DNA from: Methyloglobulus morosus KoM1
Lineage (GTDB): Bacteria; Pseudomonadota; Gammaproteobacteria; Methylococcales; Methylomonadaceae
Direction of reading: 5' to 3'
NCBI RefSeq assembly: GCF_000496735.2
Contig: NZ_AYLO01000089.1
Span: 1-64,000, forward strand
Length of the DNA: 64,000 nt
Shown here in pieces: positions 57,017-64,000 of this stretch. The notes under the pieces were generated by a model that worked only from the letters and a program-made list of their open reading frames with translations, was not told the DNA's origin and did not search any database. Within the stretch, counting starts at the first letter, position 1; the number at the start of each line of letters is the position of its first letter. A program made the position numbers and the translations under genes.

Positions 57017-58915
57017 TTAAAATAAGTTCCATTTTTCATCTTTTGTGTATATATCTTGAGTTAATTCTTCTGGTATAAAAATTTTAAATTCAGTTGGAGA
57101 ATTAACGTGAGAAACCCATATCTTACAATTGAAATCAGTTAGTATTTTTAATACAACATTTAAACCAATGCCCAATCCTTTTACATCATATTTTTCTATC
57201 TCTTTACCCCGATAGCCTAATAAAAATATTTTTCTTTTATCAGACTCTTTAATACCGATTCCATAATCAGATATAGTTATAATATAGCCCCTTGAAATTG
57301 AAAGATTATTATCAGTATTATTATTTATTTCATAATCACCTAAAATATAGCCTTTTATAATAACGGTAAAACTTTCGTTTATTTGTTTATTTCTATATTT
57401 AATCGAATTAGATATTAAATTAAAAAATACTTGTTCAAAAGCGTATTTATCAGCATAAATATCTGGAAAATGACCAATAATTTGAATGTTATCAAATAAA
57501 ATTTGCTCAGTTCTTGCCAGTGGTATAGCTAATTTTTTTGCGGGCAATAAAACATCTTTTAATAAATCACAATTTGCTATTTTATATCTTTCTGAACGTG
57601 GTTGACCTGAATTAAATTTCCAACTGTAAACCACAGTATTAGATAATGCTAGTTGAAGACCTGCGTGATCTTTCATAGATTCAAGATAATCTTTTAATCT
57701 TGGTTTTGGAAATCTTGGTGGGAAATTATTTTGATCAATATTTGGTAATAAATTTTTAATTATACTATCTGCATCACGTTGTATAGAAGATGCTGGCATT
57801 TGTATCTCATGCGCCATTCTAGCAGCAAAAGCAGTTCGAAATATTTCACTTTGATCATACTCCATATATAAAGCTATTAAAATAGTGGCATGTTTAATTA
57901 AATCCAAGTCATCTTGATTAAAATAATCTATTGCTTTTGCTAATGGATTTAGTCGATTTATCAGTCTAATAATCCCAAGAACTTCCGAAGGCCTAGATGG
58001 GCTTAGAATTGGTATACCCATAAAAGATTTAGATTTATGTTCTGTTTTTTCATAATATTTATGCTCGTAAGATGTTTTAAAATTGGATTCATCTATATGA
58101 GAAATATCTTCTATAATTATTGGCTCTAATCCTTGAGCAATCATTCCTGTTAAACCTTCACCAAGATAATAATGAATATCTGATTTTTTTAGATTAGTTT
58201 CTAAGCCAGTTGTCTGTGCCAAATTAAGACGATTATTAAACTGATCCCAAATAAATACTGAGCATCCTTCACAAGGCACATAATCTCGAATTATTTTATT
58301 TATAATAGAGTGTAAAATGCTTGAAAGGTCTTTTTTATATTTTTTTTCATATATTGCAATAATTTCCCTTGCTATAGATTCACGAGCAAGAAGTTTCTTT
58401 CGTGATAGCATTAATGAAAAATAATCTTTTATAAATTCTATATTATCTTCTTCTATTTCAATATTTTTTTGGGGGTAAATATTTACTATTCCACAATACT
58501 TTTCATAATTGTCAATTTTGCTAAATAAATCATATGATCGTATTGGAATTGAATATAAAGTGCTTAAATTTAGAGATTTTGCTCTACTTAAATTTCTATG
58601 TAGATCACAATATGGGCTTTTTTTAACATCTTCTATTCTTTTAAAATTAATATTATTTTTAATTACTTCATCAAGCACATATCCATTTAAACTTCCTTTT
58701 ATTTTATGAACGTATTCAATATTATTATCAGCTGATGGAGAATATCCTTCACGAGCATATGTTGAAAATGTATTCGATTTATGATTTATCCTCCAAAATG
58801 TACACATAATAGACGGAAAAACTTCATCTACAGCTTTTAATAGATTAGTAATAATACTCGAGTGATCTCCATGGCTGGCTTTAAAAAGCTTAGATAATAA
58901 ATTGTCTTTTTGCAT
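57017..58915 (-). CDS. GAF-domain sensor histidine kinase
   Basis: A 632-aa cytoplasmic histidine kinase. It has two GAF-like sensory regions at about 15-185 and 190-350 (for example YYLGEGLTGMIAQGLEPIII and SFMGIPILSPSRPSEVLGII), a dimerisation box MAHEIQMPASSI with His369, and an ATPase domain with NLISNSIKYR, ISDYGIGI and GLGIGLNVV. It has no membrane helix. The gene is very AT-rich compared with flanking genes, suggesting separate acquisition together with the next two genes. Partner: the receiver protein downstream. Confidence 0.9.
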   Translation of the reverse strand: MQKDNLLSKLFKASHGDHSSIITNLLKAVDEVFPSIMCTFWRINHKSNTFSTYAREGYSPSADNNIEYVHKIKGSLNGYVLDEVIKNNINFKRIEDVKKSPYCDLHRNLSRAKSLNLSTLYSIPIRSYDLFSKIDNYEKYCGIVNIYPQKNIEIEEDNIEFIKDYFSLMLSRKKLLARESIAREIIAIYEKKYKKDLSSILHSIINKIIRDYVPCEGCSVFIWDQFNNRLNLAQTTGLETNLKKSDIHYYLGEGLTGMIAQGLEPIIIEDISHIDESNFKTSYEHKYYEKTEHKSKSFMGIPILSPSRPSEVLGIIRLINRLNPLAKAIDYFNQDDLDLIKHATILIALYMEYDQSEIFRTAFAARMAHEIQMPASSIQRDADSIIKNLLPNIDQNNFPPRFPKPRLKDYLESMKDHAGLQLALSNTVVYSWKFNSGQPRSERYKIANCDLLKDVLLPAKKLAIPLARTEQILFDNIQIIGHFPDIYADKYAFEQVFFNLISNSIKYRNKQINESFTVIIKGYILGDYEINNNTDNNLSISRGYIITISDYGIGIKESDKRKIFLLGYRGKEIEKYDVKGLGIGLNVVLKILTDFNCKIWVSHVNSPTEFKIFIPEELTQDIYTKDEKWNLF

Positions 58916-59524
58916 AAATTAATTTACCATTTAGTTGTTTTTTTAAAATGCTAAAATCTTAAACGAACGAATATTGATCGTATGCTTTTTCACAAGTCAT
59001 ATGACAAACAAATGGAAACCTTTACAATTTCTTTTTATGAAACCTTTCAAAATATCACTCATTGTTTTAGGAAAGTGCTCTTTTTTTGAAAATGAGGATC
59101 TTCGAAGTTCCCAGCGATATAATTTATACAGCAGCCAGGTTTAAGCTTCTGCCATTTTGCAATGTAACTTTGGCTCTACATAGCAAAGTTCACTGTTACT
59201 AACTAACAATGAGCTTTGATGCTATTTACTTTAAACTTCAAGCCTAATCTTAGTTATTTTGTATCACATTGAACAAACTAACTTACTAGCATGAAAATTA
59301 TCCTGTTCCGATTGTTATGTAAATTAAATCTACTTGCTTTTGAATTTTAAACCAAAAGAAACGATGCACGTATTAATTTTTTACAAAATCAAATCTACTT
59401 AACATCATCTTAAGTTTAATAGTGTATATCTCGTCAATAAATCGAGAAAAGCCGCACTTCCGCAACTAAGTAAATCATTCCTGCGTGTGATATCACATGG
59501 GGATTCTTAGGAGGGCATGATTTA
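58916..59524. other. Divergent intergenic region before the TonB receptor gene
   Basis: The 609 bases between two divergent genes hold no convincing gene in any frame. Visible features are a palindrome at 59486-59497 (separate entry) and a weak TCTCG/CGAGA hairpin at 59429-59447. AGGAGGG at 59509-59515 is the ribosome-binding site of the receptor gene. The left part is AT-rich and would serve as promoter of the kinase operon. Confidence 0.6.
59486..59497. promoter_or_regulatory. Perfect palindrome upstream of the TonB receptor gene
   Basis: TGTGATATCACA is a perfect 12-bp palindrome, 27 bases before the TTG start. It resembles a CRP/FNR-type half-site pair but without the usual six-base spacer, so it does not match that consensus. 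It is a plausible operator for a regulator that is not identified. Confidence 0.4.
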
Positions 59525-61609
59525 TTGGCTAACCTCCCGACGCTGTGCAAACCACCAAGATTACGGGCATTCATCTTGGTATTCATACAAGCCGCCCATG
59601 CTGAGAATTCTGAATTCGATGGCTTAGAGGACACCTACGGCAACGAAAAGATGCTGTCCATCGCCACCGGTCACCCTATCCCACAAAAACTAAGCCCCAG
59701 CGTAACTTCCGTTTTAACCAGTCAAGATATTGAAAAAATCGGCGCACGGCGGTTACAGGATGTTTTGGAATACTTGCCGGGTGTACATGTGAGTTCCGCC
59801 AGAAGTGGAAATTCCGTCATCGGTTTTCGCGGCATTTATTCGGAAACCAATTCCCAAGTGCTGGTACTTGTGAATGGCATACCCCTTAGAAATACGGCAA
59901 TTGGCGGCAAACCTCTCGCCTGGACACTGCCGGTAAAGAACATAAGCCACATTGAAATCATTAGAGGGTCAGGTTCCATGCTCTACGGCGGTGATGCCAC
60001 TACAGGGGTTATCAATGTCGTCCTGAAAACTGGCAAAGAATTAAAAGGCGGCAATGTCGGCGGCTTCTTTGGAAGTCAAGACACCTATGAAGGCTGGGCG
60101 CAATACGGCCAGAAAAATGAAGATTGGGAGTATTCATTTTCTGCACAAGGCGGATCAACGAATGGCAGTCGCGGACGTATAGGGCGTGATGCCCAGTCAT
60201 TCTTGGATAATTTGTTTGGAACCCAGGTTTCCAATGCGCCCGGATTTACCAATTTTGGCCGGCATGATGTTGATGTGCGAATAGACGTAGGTTATAAGGA
60301 TTGGCTAAGATTAAGGGCTGGCTATCAACGTTTTAACCATGTACAAACCGGAGAAGGAGGAGCACTCGCGTTAGATAACACCGGTGCGAACAATGAGGAT
60401 ATTTATAATATTGACCTTTCGATCAACCAGCATTTAACCGATGATTTGGGCTTCGAATCTAAATTCTACTTTCTCGGGCAAGATACCAGCTGGGATTACA
60501 ATCTGCTTCCGGCTGGTACATTGGGCGGCTTACTCCCCCAAGGAGCAACAAGCCTGGCAAATAATTTCCAGGGAACAGCAGGTCTAACCTCCCGAGTAAA
60601 TTATACTGGTTTTAAAGCACATAACCTGACATTTGGTACAGGCGTAATTTACAACTGGGTCAGTGATGTCAGCAATAAAATCAACTATCTCATTACCCCA
60701 AGCCTGATACAGCAAATACCGTTTACTGAAGTTTCAGCCTTTGGTAACGACCCTATCCAGCGATCAAAAAACCGCACCAATTTTTACGCTTTATTTCAGG
60801 ATGAATGGAATTTTGCCACTGACTTTTATCTGACCACTGGCTTGAGATACGATTATTACTCCGATGCCTCTGCCGGATTCAGTCCACGGGCTTCCTTGGT
60901 TTGGAATGTTAACAATAACCTGACCACCAAACTACTTTACAGCCGATCATTTCGGCCACCTTCATTTTTGGAAAAAAACCTGCCTGCCGTTCCGGGTAAT
61001 GCGATCAAATCGGAAACCATGAATACCTTAGAATTCCAGATAGAAAACAAGTGGTCACCCGCCATAACTACATCGGGTAATGTCTATTGGTTTGAACTAG
61101 AAAACTTGATTACCTCGGTCAGTGATTCGTCATTAACTTCGGCGGTGTCTATTTCCCCAAATCCGGTGGCTTTCACCAATGCCGACACCATTAATGGAAT
61201 TGGCTTGGAAACTGAAGGGCGTTATGTCTTTGATGATGATTTTGACTTTTCACTCAATTACAGCTATCACGGCGTAAGTAATAGCAACCAAACCGGCCTA
61301 TTGCCAGAACACATGATAAAAGCACTGGTCAACTGGGAATTCAGTAAGGGTTGGGTGATAGGCACACAACTTAATTGGATCGGTGAAAGGCGGCGACCAG
61401 CCAATGATCCCCGATCTAATCTATCTGGCTATTTTATTGCGGGCTTAACGCTATCTACCAAGATAGCCAAACCCGTAGAATTTACCCTGAGAGCTAATAA
61501 TATCTTTGGATCGATTGCCAAAGAGCCGAGCCTAAACCCCAATTTATTGCCAGGGGATGTCCCGATTAATGACCGCTCTATTTTAGGACAAATAAAGTGG
61601 TCGTTTTAA
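59525..61609 (+). CDS. TonB-dependent outer-membrane receptor
   Basis: A 694-aa outer-membrane transporter for a siderophore, cofactor or other bulky nutrient. It has a short signal peptide (RAFILVFIQAAHA), a plug domain at about 54-165 (SQDIEKIGARRLQDVLEYLP, VLVLVNGIPLR, IIRGSGSMLYGGDATTGVIN) and a 22-strand barrel ending in GQIKWSF with the terminal Phe. The start is a TTG at 59525, with AGGAGGG 9 bases upstream; an out-of-frame ATG at 59517 is only 1 base from that site. The substrate is not evident. Its end overlaps the P450 gene by 13 bases, so the two are co-translated. Confidence 0.9.
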   Translation: MANLPTLCKPPRLRAFILVFIQAAHAENSEFDGLEDTYGNEKMLSIATGHPIPQKLSPSVTSVLTSQDIEKIGARRLQDVLEYLPGVHVSSARSGNSVIGFRGIYSETNSQVLVLVNGIPLRNTAIGGKPLAWTLPVKNISHIEIIRGSGSMLYGGDATTGVINVVLKTGKELKGGNVGGFFGSQDTYEGWAQYGQKNEDWEYSFSAQGGSTNGSRGRIGRDAQSFLDNLFGTQVSNAPGFTNFGRHDVDVRIDVGYKDWLRLRAGYQRFNHVQTGEGGALALDNTGANNEDIYNIDLSINQHLTDDLGFESKFYFLGQDTSWDYNLLPAGTLGGLLPQGATSLANNFQGTAGLTSRVNYTGFKAHNLTFGTGVIYNWVSDVSNKINYLITPSLIQQIPFTEVSAFGNDPIQRSKNRTNFYALFQDEWNFATDFYLTTGLRYDYYSDASAGFSPRASLVWNVNNNLTTKLLYSRSFRPPSFLEKNLPAVPGNAIKSETMNTLEFQIENKWSPAITTSGNVYWFELENLITSVSDSSLTSAVSISPNPVAFTNADTINGIGLETEGRYVFDDDFDFSLNYSYHGVSNSNQTGLLPEHMIKALVNWEFSKGWVIGTQLNWIGERRRPANDPRSNLSGYFIAGLTLSTKIAKPVEFTLRANNIFGSIAKEPSLNPNLLPGDVPINDRSILGQIKWSF

Positions 61610-62955
61610 AAGCCGATCTTCGCCAACTTAAGCCGCATTCCATTTTGTTTCCGGCGTTGCTATCACTCAAGCGGCCCCATCAAGCAATAACGACAATTCA
61701 TCAAAGCTATGGGGATTTGGTGTTAGGACGTTTTTTCAACAAAAAACTGTTATTCATTTCCCATCCTGAACACATTGAGGAAGTTTATGCGCAAGAAGCG
61801 AGAGGTTTATTGAGCAGGGATTTCCTTTACGACGCCAAAAAGTCATTATTTGGCGACGGCCTTATCAATAGCAAAACTGAAATTTGGACAAACCAACGCC
61901 GACTCTTGCAACCCTTATTTTTTAAAGAGGCTGTCTCAGAATGGGAATCAATAATTTCGTCAATTGCCTCCGCCAGAGCAAATCAATTTAAAGGGACTGC
62001 TCCACAGGAAATCAACCTTTCAAACGAATTAAGAACCTTAATTCAACGAATTTTTATTCAAATTTTAATGGGGTCATTGATTGATGACCTGCCTGAAAAA
62101 GAGCCGTTAATGGCCGCAGTAGGGGAAATCAGCAAAGGCCTGTTGCTTCAGATGATCAGTCAAATTATCAGTGATGGCAAATTGATGAAACTCATGCCTA
62201 ACAAAAACAGACAATACCAAACTGCCGTGGCGCAACTTTACGCATTTGTTAACAAAGAAATCGCCAGCAGAAAAGAACGCCAAGGTCATGACCTGATTTC
62301 GCTAATGCTCAAGGCAACCGACAAAAAGTCGGGTTATGTAATGACACCGGAATTATTGCAGGATGAAACGGTAAATTTGCTATTTGCTGGACAAGATACC
62401 ACCATCAACACACTTTCATGGTTCTTTTACTTAATCGGTAAAGACGCCGAAATTCACAAGAAAATTACCGAAGAAATACTCAAACATAAAGCTGCACCGA
62501 TAACAGCAGCCAGCTTAGAGAAGCTGGTTTATACCAAAGCCGCCCTCCTTGAAACCTTAAGGCTTTACCCATCAAGCCCAGCTCTTGCGACCCAAGCGGT
62601 AGCCGATGTAGTCATCGGTGGTTATCCGATTGCCGCAGGTACCACAATCCTATTAAGTACCTATGTTACCCATCGACATCCCGTGTTATGGGAGCGGCCT
62701 AATGAATTCTATCCTGAGCATTTTTTGAACAACACTGGACAGGTAGGTAGGCATAAATATTCTTTTTATCCGTTCGGCGGAGGCTTACACAACTGTATTG
62801 GCCGTCATTTTGTTGAACTGGAAATGATGATAGTTATTGTCACGTTATTAAGGGAATTCACCTTCAAAACTAAAGGCATTGTCAAAGAAGCTGCCAGCAT
62901 TACGCTCAAGCCTGATCGGGATATTATTGCAACTCTTAAACCACTACCAGACTAA
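61597..62955 (+). CDS. Cytochrome P450
   Basis: A 452-aa soluble haem monooxygenase with the I-helix AGQDT (264-268), ExxR (Glu319-Arg322, ETLR) and the haem loop FGGGLHNCIG with Cys400 as the iron ligand. It has no membrane anchor, so it needs separate ferredoxin-type partners, none of which is in the window. A GTG at 61597 lies inside the receptor gene's last codons, giving a tight 13-base overlap. Coupling to a TonB receptor suggests that it oxidises an imported compound. Confidence 0.93.
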   Translation: MVVLKADLRQLKPHSILFPALLSLKRPHQAITTIHQSYGDLVLGRFFNKKLLFISHPEHIEEVYAQEARGLLSRDFLYDAKKSLFGDGLINSKTEIWTNQRRLLQPLFFKEAVSEWESIISSIASARANQFKGTAPQEINLSNELRTLIQRIFIQILMGSLIDDLPEKEPLMAAVGEISKGLLLQMISQIISDGKLMKLMPNKNRQYQTAVAQLYAFVNKEIASRKERQGHDLISLMLKATDKKSGYVMTPELLQDETVNLLFAGQDTTINTLSWFFYLIGKDAEIHKKITEEILKHKAAPITAASLEKLVYTKAALLETLRLYPSSPALATQAVADVVIGGYPIAAGTTILLSTYVTHRHPVLWERPNEFYPEHFLNNTGQVGRHKYSFYPFGGGLHNCIGRHFVELEMMIVIVTLLREFTFKTKGIVKEAASITLKPDRDIIATLKPLPD

Positions 62956-63018
62956 CGCAAGTCCATTAAAACGATGGCAAAATTTTCAACTAATGACACC
63001 AATCATGGAGTAAAGACA

Positions 63019-64000
63019 ATGAAATTACTCGTCGCATCAAGTTTTTCAAGAACCACGAAAGCCATTCAAAAAAGTTTAGCTAAATCGGGCTTCAACAGCG
63101 ATGACATAACTGTTGTCAGTAACATTGATGATCTACTCAACGAACTGAAAACCGATATCTATCATTATATTGTTACCCAATACTGTGTTGAAAGCGCGGA
63201 CATCTGGCAATTGTCGAAACTGATCAACTCGGCGCAATTTTCCGCACACAGCTTGCCGATATATTTGCTGGAAGAAAGCTGCGAGACTGATATTCCGCCG
63301 ATATTGGCTAGGGAACATGGCTTTAAAGTCGTTGCATTAGATAAACTTGGCGAAACTTTAACAGCCGCCTATGCCCACAATCAGGCTGCCGGATACCGTC
63401 GTGGCCGTGATAATTTCCCTAACAATAGGTTGTTGATTATTGATGATGACGAGGATGCCGCCTTTTTCGCCTTTCACTCACTTAAGGACGAGTATGAAGT
63501 TGATATGGCGTATGACGGACTACGCGGTTACAAGTTATGGGAAAATAAACGCCATGACCTGGTTTTATTGGACTTGATGTTACCTGTCATGATGGGTGAC
63601 ATCGTGCTTGAAAAAATCATGGAGATTGACCAAAACCAACCCATTATCATCATTACCGGACATGACAAACCCGATAACCACAAAGAATTTTTACTAAATG
63701 GCGCAAGCGAATATCTTTGCAAGCCTTATACGATGGCTGACCTAAAAGTACAATGCCGAACTATTCTACACCGGGCAAAACTGATTTATCAAACACATTA
63801 CTTAAGGACTAAATTAGACTCATTAGGGAATCTATTTTGGCTGCTGGATCAAGCTATATTGATTAATGATGACGAAAAAACTAAACAGATCATGTCAGCA
63901 ATTAAAGGGATGCTGCCTAACAATCTATCTGACGACTATAAACTCAAACTGAAAGCTTCGGATATATACAGCCCCCCAAAACAGGCATTGATTCCTAATA
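63019..64000 (+). CDS. Response regulator with tandem receiver-like domains (cut by window end)
   Basis: At least 327 residues with no stop before the window end. Residues about 1-120 (MKLLVASSFSRTTKAIQKSL) look like a degenerate receiver without a phosphoacceptor. Residues about 138-255 are an intact receiver: LLIIDDDEDAAFFAF, Asp185 in LVLLDLMLP, IIIITGHDKPD and YLCKPYTMADLK. The rest is helical. It starts 63 bases after the P450 stop with GGAG at 63007-63010, so it may regulate the receptor-P450 pair or start a new operon. The output domain is outside the window. Confidence 0.8.
   Translation, partial: MKLLVASSFSRTTKAIQKSLAKSGFNSDDITVVSNIDDLLNELKTDIYHYIVTQYCVESADIWQLSKLINSAQFSAHSLPIYLLEESCETDIPPILAREHGFKVVALDKLGETLTAAYAHNQAAGYRRGRDNFPNNRLLIIDDDEDAAFFAFHSLKDEYEVDMAYDGLRGYKLWENKRHDLVLLDLMLPVMMGDIVLEKIMEIDQNQPIIIITGHDKPDNHKEFLLNGASEYLCKPYTMADLKVQCRTILHRAKLIYQTHYLRTKLDSLGNLFWLLDQAILINDDEKTKQIMSAIKGMLPNNLSDDYKLKLKASDIYSPPKQALIPN

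Noticed and set aside
1..64000. CRISPR arrays, tRNA or rRNA genes
   Set aside because: No regularly spaced repeats and no recognisable cloverleaf or ribosomal RNA sequence were found by reading the window.

Overview
The window reads as chromosomal DNA of a gammaproteobacterium with moderate to low GC. An aerobic methanotroph-like (Methylococcales) host would fit the mix of a TonB receptor, a cytochrome P450, REP/RAYT elements and a Tc-type toxin, but nothing in the window proves the genus. Most of the window is accessory DNA in blocks of different origin.

(1) 1-18.5 kb is a Tc (ABC) toxin locus. A fused TcB/TcC protein (SpvB, FG-GAP and RHS shell, then a variable C-terminal toxin domain) is followed by an inverted pair of REP palindromes with their own RAYT transposase, then a TcA-type protein split into a 297-aa N-terminal piece and a 2814-aa main piece. 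(2) 18.6-24.7 kb holds a small AT-rich cassette: a lipoprotein, two peptidoglycan hydrolases (a TIGR02594-type peptidase and a GH104/lambda-R-like muramidase) that share a homologous N-terminal region, an ankyrin lipoprotein, a membrane protein with an LPP20-like segment, and a membrane protein fused to a gamma-glutamylcyclotransferase-like domain. These may release the toxin or act as envelope effectors with immunity proteins. An IS481/IS3-like transposase remnant follows.

(3) 25.0-39.7 kb is an IncP (RP4)-type DNA-processing and transfer module with RP4 gene order: traM-traL-traK, oriT, traJ-traI, a small membrane gene, traG and traF, then a 2475-aa fusion of methylase, strawberry-notch-type helicase, ArdC antirestriction, zincin and Toprim/primase domains. 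The oriT carries the RP4 nic sequence and a TraJ-type inverted repeat. A likely nested gene lies in the linker of the giant protein. No mating-pair (trb) genes and no integrase are visible.

(4) 39.9-52.5 kb is a defence island transcribed leftward: type I restriction-modification (hsdR, hsdM, hsdS), a PtuA/PtuB-like (Septu) ATPase and HNH nuclease coupled to hsdS, then an IetA/IetS-like AAA ATPase and subtilase pair. (5) 52.6-55.6 kb holds an antitoxin with a broken toxin remnant, yedK, and umuDC. (6) 56.0-58.9 kb is a very AT-rich operon of a GAF histidine kinase, a stand-alone receiver protein and a small membrane protein. (7) 59.5 kb to the end is a TonB-dependent receptor overlapping a cytochrome P450 gene, followed by a response regulator cut by the window edge.
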